Assembly (NCBI GenBank): GCA_012295275.1
Contig: CM022665.1
Coordinates: forward strand, 28,732,446-28,796,445
Length of the DNA stretch: 64,000 nucleotides
Direction of reading: 5' to 3'
Source of the DNA: Chrysomallon squamiferum
Taxonomy: Eukaryota > Mollusca > Gastropoda > Neomphalida > Peltospiridae
Shown: positions 44,813 through 60,200 of the stretch, in pieces
Layout of the letters: each line of letters opens with the position of its first letter
Position numbering within the stretch: position 1 is the stretch's first letter
Position numbers and translations under genes: made by a program
The notes under the pieces: generated by a model
What the model saw: only the letters and a program-made list of their open reading frames with translations
Told to the model about the DNA's origin: nothing
Database searches by the model: none

Positions 44813-47800
44813 TGAATACATTTATGTATGGTGTTTGATCCATTTATATATATATATATATATATATATTCATTCACACATGTACACATACACACAAACA
44901 CACACACATGTGAATAATTTGCCTAGAGCAGTTTAATTCATCTTTTCTTCATACATTCTTGATATCCCTTTACTGAACCTAGCTGGGCCTAAATTATATT
45001 GCTTTTCCAATCTTGTTTAGTATTATAAATCTCCCACTATTATTATATTATTTTTTTTTTTACTATAATAAGCTGGTATGTGTTGTGTACACAACTTCAT
45101 TCTGAATAACACATGTACATATAACCAAGTAGACAATAAATTGGTGTGAATGGTCCTTGAAGAGCTGGGGAGTATATTATGTGAGCCAGCACAGATAAAC
45201 TGTTAGTGTTAATGTATATTGTTTGTGACTTATTTTTTTTTAGTTTTTTTCCCTTCCCACTGTAAATTGAAAATGTTTGATATGACCTGGTTTGAAAAAT
45301 ATTCTCTTGTAAATACTGTTTGTTAACTGAATGAATTATTTGTAAGAAAGAAAGAAAGAAAAAAATTTAAATTAAAATACCTAGTATAGTTTAAATAACA
45401 CATCAGATCTTGTGTGCTATTAAAACCCCTGTACTTCAAGAAATATATTTTTTCTTATCTCTTGATATGTTACTGGGTTTTTTATGCATATATTTATCTT
45501 ACAATTTCAGAACTTGTTAAAATATAGCATTTTATTAACTGATATTACAGTATTTTATAAAATATTAATTTTTATAATTGATGGGTTTTGGAATTTGACC
45601 ATTACAGTTTGTTTGTGAATCTTCAGATAAATGAAATATTAATTCATTTACATGCTTATGCTTTCCTGCCTGCATATAAAACATGCCTGGCTACCACTAA
45701 ATGAAACAATATAACATTTTATCTGAAGGTTGTCTGAAATACATTGTTTGACACTCATAGTACTAAAAGTAAATGAATCTACTTTAATAGCGTCATTAAA
45801 AAAAAAAAAAAAAAAAGTAGGCCTAGACCTTGTTCATTTCTTCTTTTTTTTTGTCCATAGTCTGATTGTGTATTAATAAGCAAACAGTTTCAACGATTTA
45901 TTTTGTGAGGTACTGGTTAAAATTTTTAATCTTCCGTTCTTATGTGTCTTAGAAAAGGCTTGATGTAATCTGTAATGAATGCATCACTTTAAGCAAAGAT
46001 TATTATTACTCAAAAAATAATTTTCAGGTGTTTTTTTCCTATATTTTCAAAAAAATTTGTTTAATAAATAAATTTAAAAAAAACACCAAAACCCCCCAAA
46101 ACATCAACAAACCAAAAAAACATGAAAATTATTTTTGGAGTAATCTTTGGTTTTACTATAGTTCTTTGATTTGGTCTCCAAGCCAGAGGTCAAAGTAATT
46201 TTCTTCTATCAGGTAATGTCATCGGCTAGACATTGTGGGTTATTACACATTATGGTTTCTCCTAAGATAAGGTTAATTTACCTGACAGACTAAGTCTGCT
46301 GCAGAATGTTTGCCTTAAGCTGATCTCCTTATAGGATATCTGTCATGTTTGTTATCTTGCAGCAACATGTTAGTAAACAAATCTGTCAAATGGTGAAAGA
46401 AAAATTAAGCTTGTGATAAAAATAATCTTAATCAAACCACAGTTTATTGTTGCTGTTTATAACATCTTAAAACTGTTCTTGAATAATCCAGCAGTAGATA
46501 ATCTAACAATAATAGTGTTAATGGGAATAATTTTTGAAGTCCAATATTATCTTTTTTGTTTTAAAAAAAAAAAAAAAAAAAAAATTTTTATGTCTAAATA
46601 TCTGCCCTAGCTGTATATTAAGTTTTAAGTAATGGATTTAAACATATAAAGAACAACAAAACATTAGTTACTGTTTTCCAGTGCATCTTCACTTTATTTT
46701 TAAGTATATTTAATCCATGTCTCAGTAGTAACCAGTCACAGATAACATAAAAATATTCATTCTATGAACACAAACACATTCATTGTTAATTATGGCCTTA
46801 ATATTGTTTGCTAGCTACCTGTCATTATGCCAGTATGGCTGTCATATTAAAATCAATAAATAGGGCATATTCTTGAGGTTTTTATTCTTTTAGATGAGAA
46901 GTCAGAAAATGTTTTAGACTTTCAACCTCCTCTTTGAATCCTTAATTTCTCATCACCCCCCCCCCCAAGTATGTGAAATGAATAAATATTAACAACAAAT
47001 TTCTCTGTTTAAAGGTTCTTAAATTTTGGTAATTTGAAAAATATATATACAAAAACAAAAAAAATCATGTTAATCATTGTTCTTGTACTGGTACAACCAC
47101 TAACATGATTGACACTCTGTTCTAAAACCCCCTTAGAAATCCTTTGAAGACTCTTGTTTCAGATCTTGACCTGAATAAACACCTGCCCTGATTAATCAGT
47201 AGTCCAATTAACAAAAATTTACTTAACACACATTTGTACATAGCATGTTAAAACTATTACTGAATAGATTAAAGGATTAGGAATCATCTGAGTGTGACAA
47301 ACCATTTTAATCTGATATGAGCCCTTTTTTCCCTTTCTTTTTTTCAAACCTAAAAATTGTATTTCCATACTTCATCAGTGTGTAAATCCAGAAATTACCC
47401 AAATACATGTTGGTTAAGTGTTTAATTAACAACAGTTAATTTGGTAGACTGATGCGAGCATAATTTGTGAAATAATTATTTGTAAGTAAATACGGAAACA
47501 AACTTCTCATATATGCAGCCAAGATACCCTTGGAGATACTGTTTATCAATAATATATAGATATATTTATTAAAGATGTCCATAACCATGCACATCTATCA
47601 TTGACACACAATCCCTAGGCATCAGCTTGGGGCAGAGTGTAATCCAATGTACAATCGGAACACAGATTTTTGTTTGAAGAACCAGTCTGTGAAAGATAAT
47701 GGTTTTCTTAAATCCCTTGTATTAAATAATGTGATAGAAATCTTTTCACTGTTATTAAATCAATAGATACAAGTGTGAATTATTCTTCAAATGACCTATC

Positions 47801-50800
47801 TAAACATTAGAAAGTTTGTTTGGCTTCTGGCCAGGTTAGTCAACAGACAGCAAAGGCTCACACAGTACACTGATCTCTGCATGTACTGGAACCTTCATTC
47901 TGTTTCATTATTTTTATTTTGTTTTTACATTTGCATTTAGCAAATACTGTAATACTATATTTAAATATTCATTTTAACATGGCAAAAGTAAAAATGATAT
48001 GTTGTTTTGTATTCAAGTAAATATGTTTTAAGAAATTTAATGGAAATGAATTTAGGGATGGTTTTTTTTTTATATACCAGAGTGGAAAGTTTTAAATTAG
48101 ATTTTTTTTTTTTTTATTTTTATTTTTATTTTTATTTTTATTTTTTCAAACTGTTTCGTAAGGTATTTCTCAAAATGAGAATTCTTTAAGAAACTATAGG
48201 ACTATTTATTATCTCTAATATAATAAACATAGGCTCATGAGACTTGAAAACAAAAATGAGGATAAACATATCACATTGTATTAAATCTTAAATTTATATT
48301 TGAAGTTTTATCTTGAAAGTTAAAAACAAAAATTAAAACATAAGATAGATACGAAAACAAATAAAAGAAGTATTTGCCATTCTAACCTTTGCAGGATAAA
48401 GTAGGTATCTTAAGACAATAACCATTTATTTCTTTTATCCTGAAATCCTAAAAAATAAAAAAATAAAAATGAAATTAACCAACAAAAAAAACAACTATAC
48501 ATCATAACAAAATAGATCTTAAACATCTGTTATATTATTTTTTTAATAAGAAAACTGTTTTCAGAAAGGTTTTTTAAAATGTAAAACAGCAATTAATCAC
48601 TAGAGGAGTTTTCGAATAATAGTATTTATGTAAATAACAGATATTTATCAAAATAAAAAGGCTACATTTTTTATCAGTACCAAACATTTAGAAATTTATC
48701 TGTCATCATATTTTGCTATATTTATAGTGAAGGTAGGATATCTATTATTAAATTTATATATCCTATTAAATTTAAAGATATATGTAGGGTTTTTCTGACA
48801 TGTAAACCAGACAACTCCCTTACAGAGGGATTACATCATTTATTATCTGGTTACAAAAGCGAAACATTGTTCCAAGTTGACTTAAGCTAACCATGCAAGA
48901 ATATTTATTGCCCAACCTGTGCTGGGTTAAAAAAAAGAAGAAAAGCAATGAAGTAAAGCAATACTTTAACACAATTGTGTTGACACCTGCAGTCACTAAA
49001 TATATGTCTGATATGCTCTGACCTTCAGTGCTGTTGTGGTTGTAGAGGGCATGTTGAAAATGACTTGTACATACTGACAGTATATTATGCATGCTTCAGC
49101 ACATTTTGTCTGATTAAGCCATAATATTTGTCCATTTTCATTGAGAAATGTGTGTGTGTGTGTGTTCAGAAAGAAAATAATACCCAGTCAGTCAGGTAAT
49201 AAATCAGAGGTTTGAGATTACATTCTGACAAGTGTTGCAGGTGGATTTGAGAAATCTTGAAAACAAAAGAAAATTATAATAAATAAAGCTCTGAAATGGA
49301 GTAAATTTTCTGATATTAACCTCATGACACTGATTGATAAGTTTCTGTAACGTGAATTGTATCGGAAAGTTTGATAAGCTTTTGTATTAAATGCATTCAT
49401 TTGATTTTATCTATTGAATATTTACACAGGCTTACAATCTTTTTTCATGACTTTTGTCCAGATAATTTGTTTAAAAAAAATTAATAGTAAAATACATGCT
49501 ATTTCTAGCACTAAGGTTGTTACCCCTCAAACAATAAAGAAATGTTATACACATTCAGGTTTAATATGTTTAAAAGTGTATCTACTGCAACAGGAACAAT
49601 ATTACAGTAAACACATTTCTAAATACTTGTTTTATTTGTTTTATTTGTTTGTGGATATTATGCTTTGGTGATGATATACTATGACAGTATTTCATGTCGA
49701 CATACTGAACATATAAATATATTAAAAAACAATCCTAGGTTGCAGGAGTTGTTTACTCAATTTATGACATTGTTTTTAATTCACAGACATAACATTTTTA
49801 ATACACATGTTGAAAATTACCAAAAGTAGAAAAGAAAATGGCAAATTCAATAATCTTATCAGGTCTGGTGGAATTCGTCATGTCTATCACCTAAAAGAAA
49901 TGTCATGACATACTATATACACTATTATGAAATCAATTTTAACAAAGAAGCTATTAAAAAAAAAAAAAAAAAAAATTAAGAAGAAAGAGAAATAGCACAC
50001 ACCACTTTAAAGGAAACACAAGTTGAAACCTAAACTAATTTGTTTATTCATTTTCTACAACTTGAAACACATGTCACTCCAATTTCACTTTCATAGGTCA
50101 CATTTCAGGATTCTATATTAATATTAAAGCATTAATATAACGTTAATGCCATAATTACCCCTATAATTATATGTACTGGCATTCAGTACAAGTCATGGCA
50201 CAAATACGTTTTGAATACATAAAAAACATTTGTATTCAGTATGATGTCATTTTTATAATGTTCACTTTCCTGTTTCCTTTCTTCATAAAGAAAATATATT
50301 TAGCTTTTTTTTTATTATTTTGGTCCATTTTTTAATATTGTATGCAGCTTGATGTTTCTGAATGTGATGTGCTGTATGATAGTTAAACTGTATAATTGCT
50401 TTGACTACCTTTTTATCCATGTGAATAAAACAGTTCAAAGTGGAATTGTCATTTGTGATTCATGGACTATGAGATATTTTGAATTCAGAGATTACACTCC
50501 TGTAAGACATTTTTGCTTTTTGTATTTTGGAGTTTACTAGCTTTTATAATATGCTAATAATAGTCTAAAAAGTAGCCTTATGTAGATAGTACTTTGTAAA
50601 TAATGACATGATTGTAGCCTTTTTGTTCTCAAACCAAGGAACTATAATTTTATATTCCCAGTAATGTGTAATGAATATTTTATAATAACATCTGAAAATA
50701 TTTTATCAAGTTATCTGAAATCGGACATCCTTATGTTATTTTTTCATTCTAATAGTAAGAGGGCACATCTACTACAGCCACTTCATTGTCAACATCTTTA

Positions 50801-51902
50801 TATGTATTGTGGTCATTAATAACCAGTGGTGGCAGGAATGGCAAACTGACATGTCGATGTATTGATATAGATTGATCCTACAGCCTATCATGCTTGAGAT
50901 CAGTGATTTCACCATTAACCTAAAGAATACTCTGAATTAGTTTTAAAAAGCTTGGGGAAAAAAGAAGTACAAAAAAACAACAACTATACAACACTAATAG
51001 CATTAGAAAGCAATCCCAGGTAAAAAGGCTCTGGTTTCTCAAAATCTGTTATTTATAGTTCTTGGAACAATACGACAGTGTTGAGTTGTTCATGGTTCAT
51101 CAGTATAAGTGCTGAACTTGGTTTACAGTCAAATACAAACCCAGTTATAAATATCTTGGTTTGTTTTCTTTAACTGTTTTGTCAGAATATGTAATATGTG
51201 CTTTATCTGTTGAATGTGTGTGTTTGGTTCTCTGATCACACTATCTGAAAGAACATGAAAGCATTCTAAACTTTTTTACGGAAAATATATGCATGTTTAG
51301 ACATTTATGTTACTGAAATAGGCATTTTTAAAAACAGAATTCATGTTTGACCTTTTAGATGCAGTGATATGTTTACACACACACACACATTTGAAATGTA
51401 ATAAATAACAGCATATGTAGTACATGCTTGGCTTTAATCCCCCTTTTTTAGAAACTGGTTCAGCAATATTAAAACACATAAACAGATTATTTATTCAACT
51501 GCATACCTACCATGCAAACAGATTCAGTACTGGTATGCAGAAAACTGCAAATTAGCTCTTAACATTAATACGGCTGACAGCTGTATTTTTGTTCAAAATT
51601 CACTGCTACTATTCCTACTACAACACTATATTATTATTTCTTTCTTTTTTTTTCCTTACTATTTTTGCTGTTGTTACTGTTGGTGTTGTGGTTGTACTAA
51701 AATCTCACTGTATGTTTTGCAGGAGGAGGAGGGAGGTGGACAGAGTGAGGAATGGTATCTTGTAGATGGGAAAAATCACAAATTTCGGCTGCCGAAAACC
51801 ATGCTGTTTCTTGGGAAGGAGGAATGTGATTTTGTAGTGCAGGTAAAATTTTAAAGTAAATCAACTCAAGTTTGCAAAAGAGATAATTATTGAAATCATG
51901 CT

Positions 51903-51934
<32 letters not shown>

Positions 51935-54261
51935 TTGTTTTTATTTTATTTTTATGCTGAGATGTTCTTAAACATATTTCCATTACTTTTTTGCCATTTA
52001 TCCAAATTTAGAAAAATTATCAGCATTTGCAAATAATCTTTCTTTAGTGATGTTTTTAAATACCATAAGACGATTGATTCTTATTAGTTACTGTATTAAG
52101 AATGAAAAATATTAGAACAGACATGACCAGAATCAGAATATTCAGTTGACACAGCCATTCTTGTAAAAGTAATTTTTGTTTAATTTCATCATTTGACAGG
52201 ACACAATGATACATTTTATTTTAATCCAGTTTGACTTGTTTTGTTAATTCATATGTACGTACAAATAGAAACATTTTCTACCCCTTTTATATGTTACATC
52301 ATCATCTTTAATGTATCCACTGGCCTTCTAATTTTAGTGGTGCCTGAAAAAACTTGATAAAACTTCTCTTACCTGAAGTAAGGTTCATTTAAAAGAGTCT
52401 TACTATTAATTATTTGAATGTTGGCACTAATTACTTTCTTAATCATCATCATCATCATCATCATCAAATGCTATGTTTTAATACAAATAATTATCAGTAA
52501 CTATTCATTGTCACAAATAACACATTTGTTTTCTTCTTTATTTTTAATGTCTTTCTTACACAAGCATTCACACTCATTCACATGTGCAGAATGCACTGCA
52601 AATTAATGTTGAATAAACACTTTGTTTGTCAAAAGTTACTCTCTTACATGTTGTAAACGTGAAGAATAGTCTAGACGAATTTCATTTGTTGTAAAACTGT
52701 TTATCTAATGTACTTGACTACCTGGATGTGATGTGTTATAAAAACATTGTAAAAGGAAAGGAGTGGTTCTTTGATAGCACCTTAGCCCATATTTATTCAG
52801 TATTTCATGACCAGTTATCTAACATGTATATTATGAAAAGATTTTGTTATTTGTTGAGCTTTTCTTTTCTTTTCCTCTCTGGAATGAAAAATGAGTCTTA
52901 CAAAGTTTTTTCTTTTCTTTTCTTTTCTTCTCTGGAATGAAAAATTATTATTACAAAGTTTTTTCATTTTTATATTAATTTTCTTTTTTTATACTTCCTT
53001 ATTTGAGCTAGCATAGTTAATTTCTGATGTATGTGGTTGTGTGTGTAAAAGTGTTTATTATTTACTAGTTACACAAGATGTGTATGTTTCTCACAACCGG
53101 TCTATTTCTCTATTTTTACATCAATGTATTTATATATAATATATATGCTTGGATTTATTTATGAATCTACATGTTCTATTACATGTTTGTGTTTTGGCAG
53201 GATTATGTGCATGTGTATGATACAGCTAATATAGATAAATGGAACATCTTATCTTTCTTAACATTATATGCAAGTCATAAAGGTATTTATGGAATACAGA
53301 ACTAATAGAAAAAAAAATGTTTATATTTGTCTTGATACATATTTTCTTCTGCTTCACTAAGCCGTGTGTTCAAAAGAGATCAGTTTCTGTCATGTCAGCT
53401 AAATATGTTAATTCTGTGCTAAACTGTCAGCAAGCAGTTCATATCCCCTGAGACTTTGGAAGGATCATGTATATTTAGCAAAACAGCCATATATTGTATT
53501 ACCTCAGTCTCATTCACTGCTGAGAAAAAATACCTTTCATTGTTGAGATGGTAAGTTAATTATAGCAAAGGTGGGCAAGCTGTTCCATCTGAGATCACAG
53601 GTGATACATCCATTTCCTTAATATCAGAAATAAAAACAAAATTACCATATGACAATAATATAAAAATATATATGTCTGTTTCTTCCATTTATTTTTTTAA
53701 AATGTATTTTTCGTTTGCACGGCATACGACACTAATGTGCTAATTTAAAAGGGGTTAATGTCCACTTGGACATTAGCTTATTTGTTGGTGAAAGGTACAC
53801 AGTGACTGGAAACTATAACCGACTGAAGAACCAATTTGTTATCACTGAATAAATGAATATTTTATTATCTTGACACCTTTTATATTAATGGTTATTAGAT
53901 GTCAAATCCACAATGAACTCAACAATCTCATTGATTAGCAGCATGAATATTTTTTTATGACCACCTTTTTTTTTTTTTAAATAAATATTTTCTGGAAATA
54001 ATCCTACCAGGCTCATACTTAATAAATACTTAATAAACAGATCCAGTGCATATGTGTGTGTGTGTCTGCGTGCATGCGTGTGCAGGTGTAGGTGTGTGTG
54101 TGGTATGTGCATGTGTGAGTGGCATGTGTTTGTGCATGTGTATGTGTGAGTGCATGTGTATGTGTGAGTGCACATGTATGTATGCATGTGTGCCATGCCA
54201 GCTAGTTATGGTCTGTTTTCCATTATTTTGCATTGTATTCCTGAAACATTTTGTATTTAAA

Positions 54262-54297
<36 letters not shown>

Positions 54298-57200
54298 TTT
54301 AATGTTACCATGTAATTCATATTGCTAGTATCGTGCAGACACTGTTTTCAACCATTAGCTGTAAGATTTTATCTGACCATATTAAAGAGCACACAATCAA
54401 CATTTAATAAATATTTCCACATTTGAAAGAATGTTTAATGTTGAATTGTTGTATCACCCAGGTTTAAAGATTCAGATGGTCAACAGTTGCTTTCTAAGAT
54501 AGTTAACACCATGTAAATACAAGTTTAAAAACTGATTTCTTTATAGAAAGAGCATTTTGTTTAGTTTCACACAATAGTGTTTATCTAGCTTTTAATCTTT
54601 ATTTTCATGCAGAATTTGATTTTCAACCATTATCTTCCCAGTAATAATTAAAAACAATGACCAAATGTTTGTACATTTTGCCATTTTTGCATTATCTTGA
54701 ATATGTATAGTTTCAGTAACATTTTTTAAAATTAACATATAAAAGTTTATGGATTTTATGGATTCCACATCGTGTGTCTGTGTCTGTGTGTCTGTCTCTG
54801 TCTCTGTCTGTGTCTCTGTGTGTCTGTCTCTGTCTCTGTGTCTGTGTCTGTGTCTGGTCTTTAAAGTTATTTATAATATAATTTTTTTTTTTTTAAGACC
54901 TTGCCACCATTGTTTTTAGGTATTATTTAAATGAATAAAAAAAAAAAAAAAAAAAAAAATACATCAATTGAGAAAACATGAGATTAATATTTTTATTTTT
55001 TATCCTTAGATTTTTATTTTGAAGTTGGAATTACTATTATAATGATATAGTGTGTTTCTTTTCATCTTCAACAACATCAAGATATTTAACACCTGTATTT
55101 CAAACCTGCATTTGTCAGTATGTGATATAAAACTGATAATCTGAGTGTGACAATACATCATTGTTCTTCATGGATCACTGCATGCTATTATACTATTGTA
55201 CATGGATTTCTGGGATATACATATTAAAAGGTTTTTACAAATTGGTCTAACTGACCAAAATACACATATGTCATGGTTGAGTAATTATGTCAGATTACAA
55301 ATAATATTTTTTCCAAATCTGAGGAATGTGGGTTATATATAAATCTCTTAATTAATTTTTTTCTGCCTTGCGGACATTTCCTGGCTCATTTTACAGGCAG
55401 GGTAATTATATTGGGCACATGTACGAAATTTCATAGCTTGTGAATGAAAATCATATTTCAGCTATTGTGTAGACAGTACATGCATTGTCAAAGACCTCCT
55501 CCAGTATTTACACAAATGAATTACCTCCCTTTTTATATATCCACCCGTCACCTCCCTACATGTATATACCTACTGGTGACCCCTGACATACATTCGTTGT
55601 TCGGTAAGTCAACACAAGTCTAAAGACTGGTTTTTACTGTATGTACAGGCAGACAGAAATAACACCGGTGTCCCCGTGACATTTACACCTGGAGACATTA
55701 TATGTGGGATAGAAAGTCTAACTGTAACCCAGGTATTTTACTTTCTTTAATCTCCTACAATAGTAGAGATTAGGAAACTGTTTTACAGTATAAGGTCAGA
55801 GTAAGTAGATGTTTGGTTTATTTATTTAATTTTCTTCTTTTTTTTCAAAGAAAAGAAGTTCTTTCATTAAGTCCTTTGCTTTAAGAAGATCGTTGGCCTG
55901 TCAAATGGTGGGTTTATTCCTTGCTGATGTAACCTTATAGAAGTAGGTTGTTCAGAAGATATTTCAGTATTATTTAGAAGTGATGATCATTTATAAATCA
56001 TACTGACATGGCTTAGTGATTTGTTGAACACAAATTTCATTTTTGTTAATTTTTTTTTTTTTTTTTTTTTTGAAGTGGGATTGTATTAAGGTGAGTGTTA
56101 TTTGAGAAAGATCTGACACATTTATTACAGGTACCTCAACACGATGGATTGTTTTGTGTGATAGTACTCTGTATTATATTACAATGTGTTTGTGGTAGGC
56201 AGAAAGACTCATTGTTTAAGAATCTGTGATAGTCTTGTCATGTATTTTGATTGTGAATACTTTATATAAATAAATGGAGTTGGTGTTCAGTTTGAAAATT
56301 AAACATTGACTTTGATGATTACATAAAATTAGAGTAATTATTCAGTTTTTCTTTCTTTCTAAAATAAAAGAATAATTCATCAATAATGTTACCATTATTT
56401 AATAAATACAATTTGAAATGAATAAAACAGTAATCTGTAGGCCAAAAAATGAACATGTGGAATATTAACATAAAATTAGTTATTTTGAAATATCGAAACA
56501 TTTAAAACATTTGACTGAAAATTCTGAATTTTAGTTAAGGTCATGGCCATGGTGAAAAAGTAAACTTTGAAAAATCACATTTCCATAATTGCATATGTAT
56601 ATGCTTACATACATATTTACTTACATATATTGATGTATAGGTAGATAAACTACTTTTATAAAAACTAAGGGAAATAAGGGATGATGCTAATCTAGAATTC
56701 CCAGGTGAGCTCTCTATTTTTTCAAATTTCTTCACTTTTGTTTTTCAAGGTATGTTCACTGGTTTTATGTTCTTGCAAGATATATATATATATAAATAAG
56801 AAATAAAGTTTATATATATATATATAAACTTTATTTCATATTTACAAGTAATACCTGAACTACTTGTGGCAATGTTCATGGATGTACATCATAAAATATC
56901 TGCTGATCTTATACGCAGTAGTGTTCTGAATAATATTCTTATTTAAGTGTGTAGACATCTTAGCATTTGCGGTATGAAAGATTCACTTACTGAAGCTTGC
57001 TCTATTCAGCACTGAAAGTATTTGCTCACACCTGTGACTGACTACATTGTCAAAGCAGCACAGGTAAAGTAATGAAATAGATTTAATGTCTATATCACGG
57101 GCTATGTGGGAGAATTACCATAACACTTGATGACAGTCGAATAAATATAATAAACTGGATTTGATATTTGATACACGTCAGATTAGTATTTTGAGTCGCA

Positions 57201-60200
57201 ATATCAAGAGTGCACTTTTGTGCAGGTTCACCTTGTATTTTGCTTGGCTTTTTTTCTTTATAATTAACTGATTTCATTTGTAAAGTTATACCCTTAAGAG
57301 TAAATAAGACAGTTTTTCTGAAATCCTAAATCTACCTTTGTAGTGATATTTATTTTCAGTGGAACTCTTGTCACTTAACATATGCAATAATTGTCATACA
57401 AAAAAAACCAAAATCTCCTCCAAAACTCATACACCCCCCCCCAAAAAAAAAAACACAGAAAAAAACACACACACACACACAACTTAAAAATCCACTTTGA
57501 TAATCTTTTTAAAAACATTCTGAAATGCTTTAAATTTTTATGCTGCAACATCTAGCCTAAATGCCAGGTTAGAAGAAAGCCATTTGGGAATGTAAATTCT
57601 CATTGGTGGCTGTAAACACATCAGGACTGTCAGCATTTTCTTTATGATTGTAATGTTTTACCCTTGTGCATTTTGACTTAAGTTGTTGGTAAAAATGAAA
57701 ACAGATTACCCATCTCTTCTTAATTCCCAAATAAATTATATTTAACCCGCATGAAAAAATGAAGAAAAAACTAACAACTGACCTCTCTTTAAGTATTGGG
57801 AAGATATTTATGGAACAACATAAAATGCTTTAGAACTTTATACCTGAATATATTGTGAATTTTATATCTCCTAAAATTACAACATGAAGACTACCAAGAT
57901 TTATGTATTCTTCAGAAAGATCCTATCCTAAGTATAGAAGCCTATTATATTAAAAACGAACATATCTCTTAAGATGTATACAAGAATCCAGACATTTAAA
58001 ATATATATAGCCTGTCTACATACTGTGTAGGCCTATATATTTAAAATTTCAAAAAATAAAAAATAAAAATAAAAAATGGAAGCAGAGAAATGAGTCTATA
58101 GATGTTTTAAAAATTTGGTGTTAAATCAGATACCTGTTATTAATAAGATGTGACAGTAACTGTTTAGATGAGTTTAGAATTACAGAGTAACCTGTACTGT
58201 GCTGTTCTGATGAAAACTCCACCTAACATCAAGTTGTGTTTTCATAATGATAACAGCAGTACGTTTTGGAAATCACTTGGTTTCTGATTGGCACTGACAT
58301 TTTTGATATTCTTCAAAGAAAACCAATTTATCTTGTATACTTGTAATATACAGCTGTTTCCCAATTAGAAACAGTTGGGGGTGTTGACATATGAAATGGG
58401 GTAAATAGATGACTTGATATCCACAACACTGCTACTTTGATATTTGACCTCACAGTACAGTTTGAATAATACAGATGATGGCATTTTTCAATTACCAGCA
58501 TTAAATTACTTTATGGTGAAATATTTCTGTAGTTAAAAAAAAAGAAATTTGTTTTATGTAAACGACTTGTTTGCCAGAAATTTGAAAAAGTTGCACTGGA
58601 TATAGAAATGCAAAATATTTTTGATCCATGTCAAAACGGTTGTTTTAAACTTGTTGAATTTAGCTGAAGACTACAAAATTGATTTTCTATTTAAGCATCA
58701 TTAATTTCCACCAGTTTAAAATGGACTTCACAGTTTTCATTTTTGGGATATCAGTTTTGAGTTGCATGTTATTTTAAACTTACTTTGGATGTCAGAGACT
58801 AACTTCTGAAGTGATTTCAAATAAAATTATGGTTTTGGTTTCAGTAACATTTGAGTTACAGATAGTTTCAAATATAATTTGGATCAGATTTTGGATTATT
58901 GGTCATTTAAAAATACAATTTGGAATTTGATGACTTCAGTTTTGTTATTTTTTTACTTAAAATTTAATGTCAGTCTCATTTTAGTAACTTACTTTCACTG
59001 CTTGTTACCAGCCTTGCTTTTTGATCATTTATTCATATTTCTTTATTCAGTGAGAGATACCTTGTTTTGATAACCCTTGCACAAAACTAATTAGAAAAAA
59101 GACCAATCAGATTGTAAAATATAAACCTGGGAAGAAGTTTCTGATACTTTTTGAAAAAAGAAATAAAAGAAGAACCGTTAGGTTTATACATGTGCAAATT
59201 GTGTGTGACACACAGGCTTTTGTAAAAGCTAGAAATCAAATTATTGAATGCATGCCTGGGAAAGAGATACTTATTGATTGTGTAACCTATCTTCATGTGA
59301 TAGCAATAACAATAGTTTTACACTTGGTAACCAGTCAAGTGGAGGTCATTCCACTACGAAGTTCAGACTGATCTCTTCTGTCAATGTTTGCTTAACGTGT
59401 GGGCTTACTAAGCTTTTCTGTTGGGCTTTGAGACATTTCTACATATTAAATCAGCAAATAATGTACAACATGTTTGTTTATTTGTTTGGGAGTTTCAGGA
59501 AAAAGAAAAAGACAAGCAAAAATGCTGTTTTATCTTTCCTGTAAGGGTTATCAGAATGTACAAGACTTGAAGACTTTTTGGTTTGAATAAATTGATTATG
59601 GGAATATTTTACCTATAAAGTGTAAATATTTTTCCTCAGCAAATATTGATAAAGAAGACTGATTAATTGCTTATGATTTGCAGATAAGATAAGATTAATG
59701 TGTAGAATTAGTTCTTTAATTTGTTTTTGGTATCTATGTAAAACATGCAATTCAAGATTCTAAAAGTATTTGTAAAATGGCTGAAAAAGACATGCAGTTC
59801 TTTTCCATCTTTACTGCTTAAAGAAAACTACCCATAGAATTATAAACAAGAGTGATTTGCATTTGCATTTGATTAATGCAACCTTATTAACAAGTAATAA
59901 TTAATTTTCTTTAACATTTGGAATAAAAACATGCAGCATTTAACTTTTCAAACTTAATTTATCAAATATTAAGCAACTACTATTAAATCATGAAGCCATT
60001 ATATAACAGTTTCTAATACTGTTTTCCATCCCTAAATTTCAAACCTGTCAAATTATTACAACTTTAGACAGTCGTCATTTAACTCTTAATACTAAAGTTA
60101 TGATTTATCATTTACTTTGATTTAAACAGAATTAAAAATGAATAAAATAACAAAAATACCAAACTCGAATCAACTAAAACGTTTAACACAATTAGAGTTT

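Larger units (their letters stand above)
25784..51722 (+). other. Large CEP170 intron 1 (about 26 kb)
   Basis: AT-rich, CpG-poor DNA with many tracts of (GT)n, (TA)n, poly-A and poly-T. Notable contents: (GT)n at 26271-26340, minisatellite 29521-29710, pogo-like MITE 29811-30146, candidate minus-strand exon 36201-36263, possible alternative first exons 37610-37714 and 43522-43596, MITE 39991-40419, SINE-like 40427-40500, palindrome 41074-41238 and foldback 45994-46149. The remaining stretches hold nothing I can identify. Confidence 0.6.
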
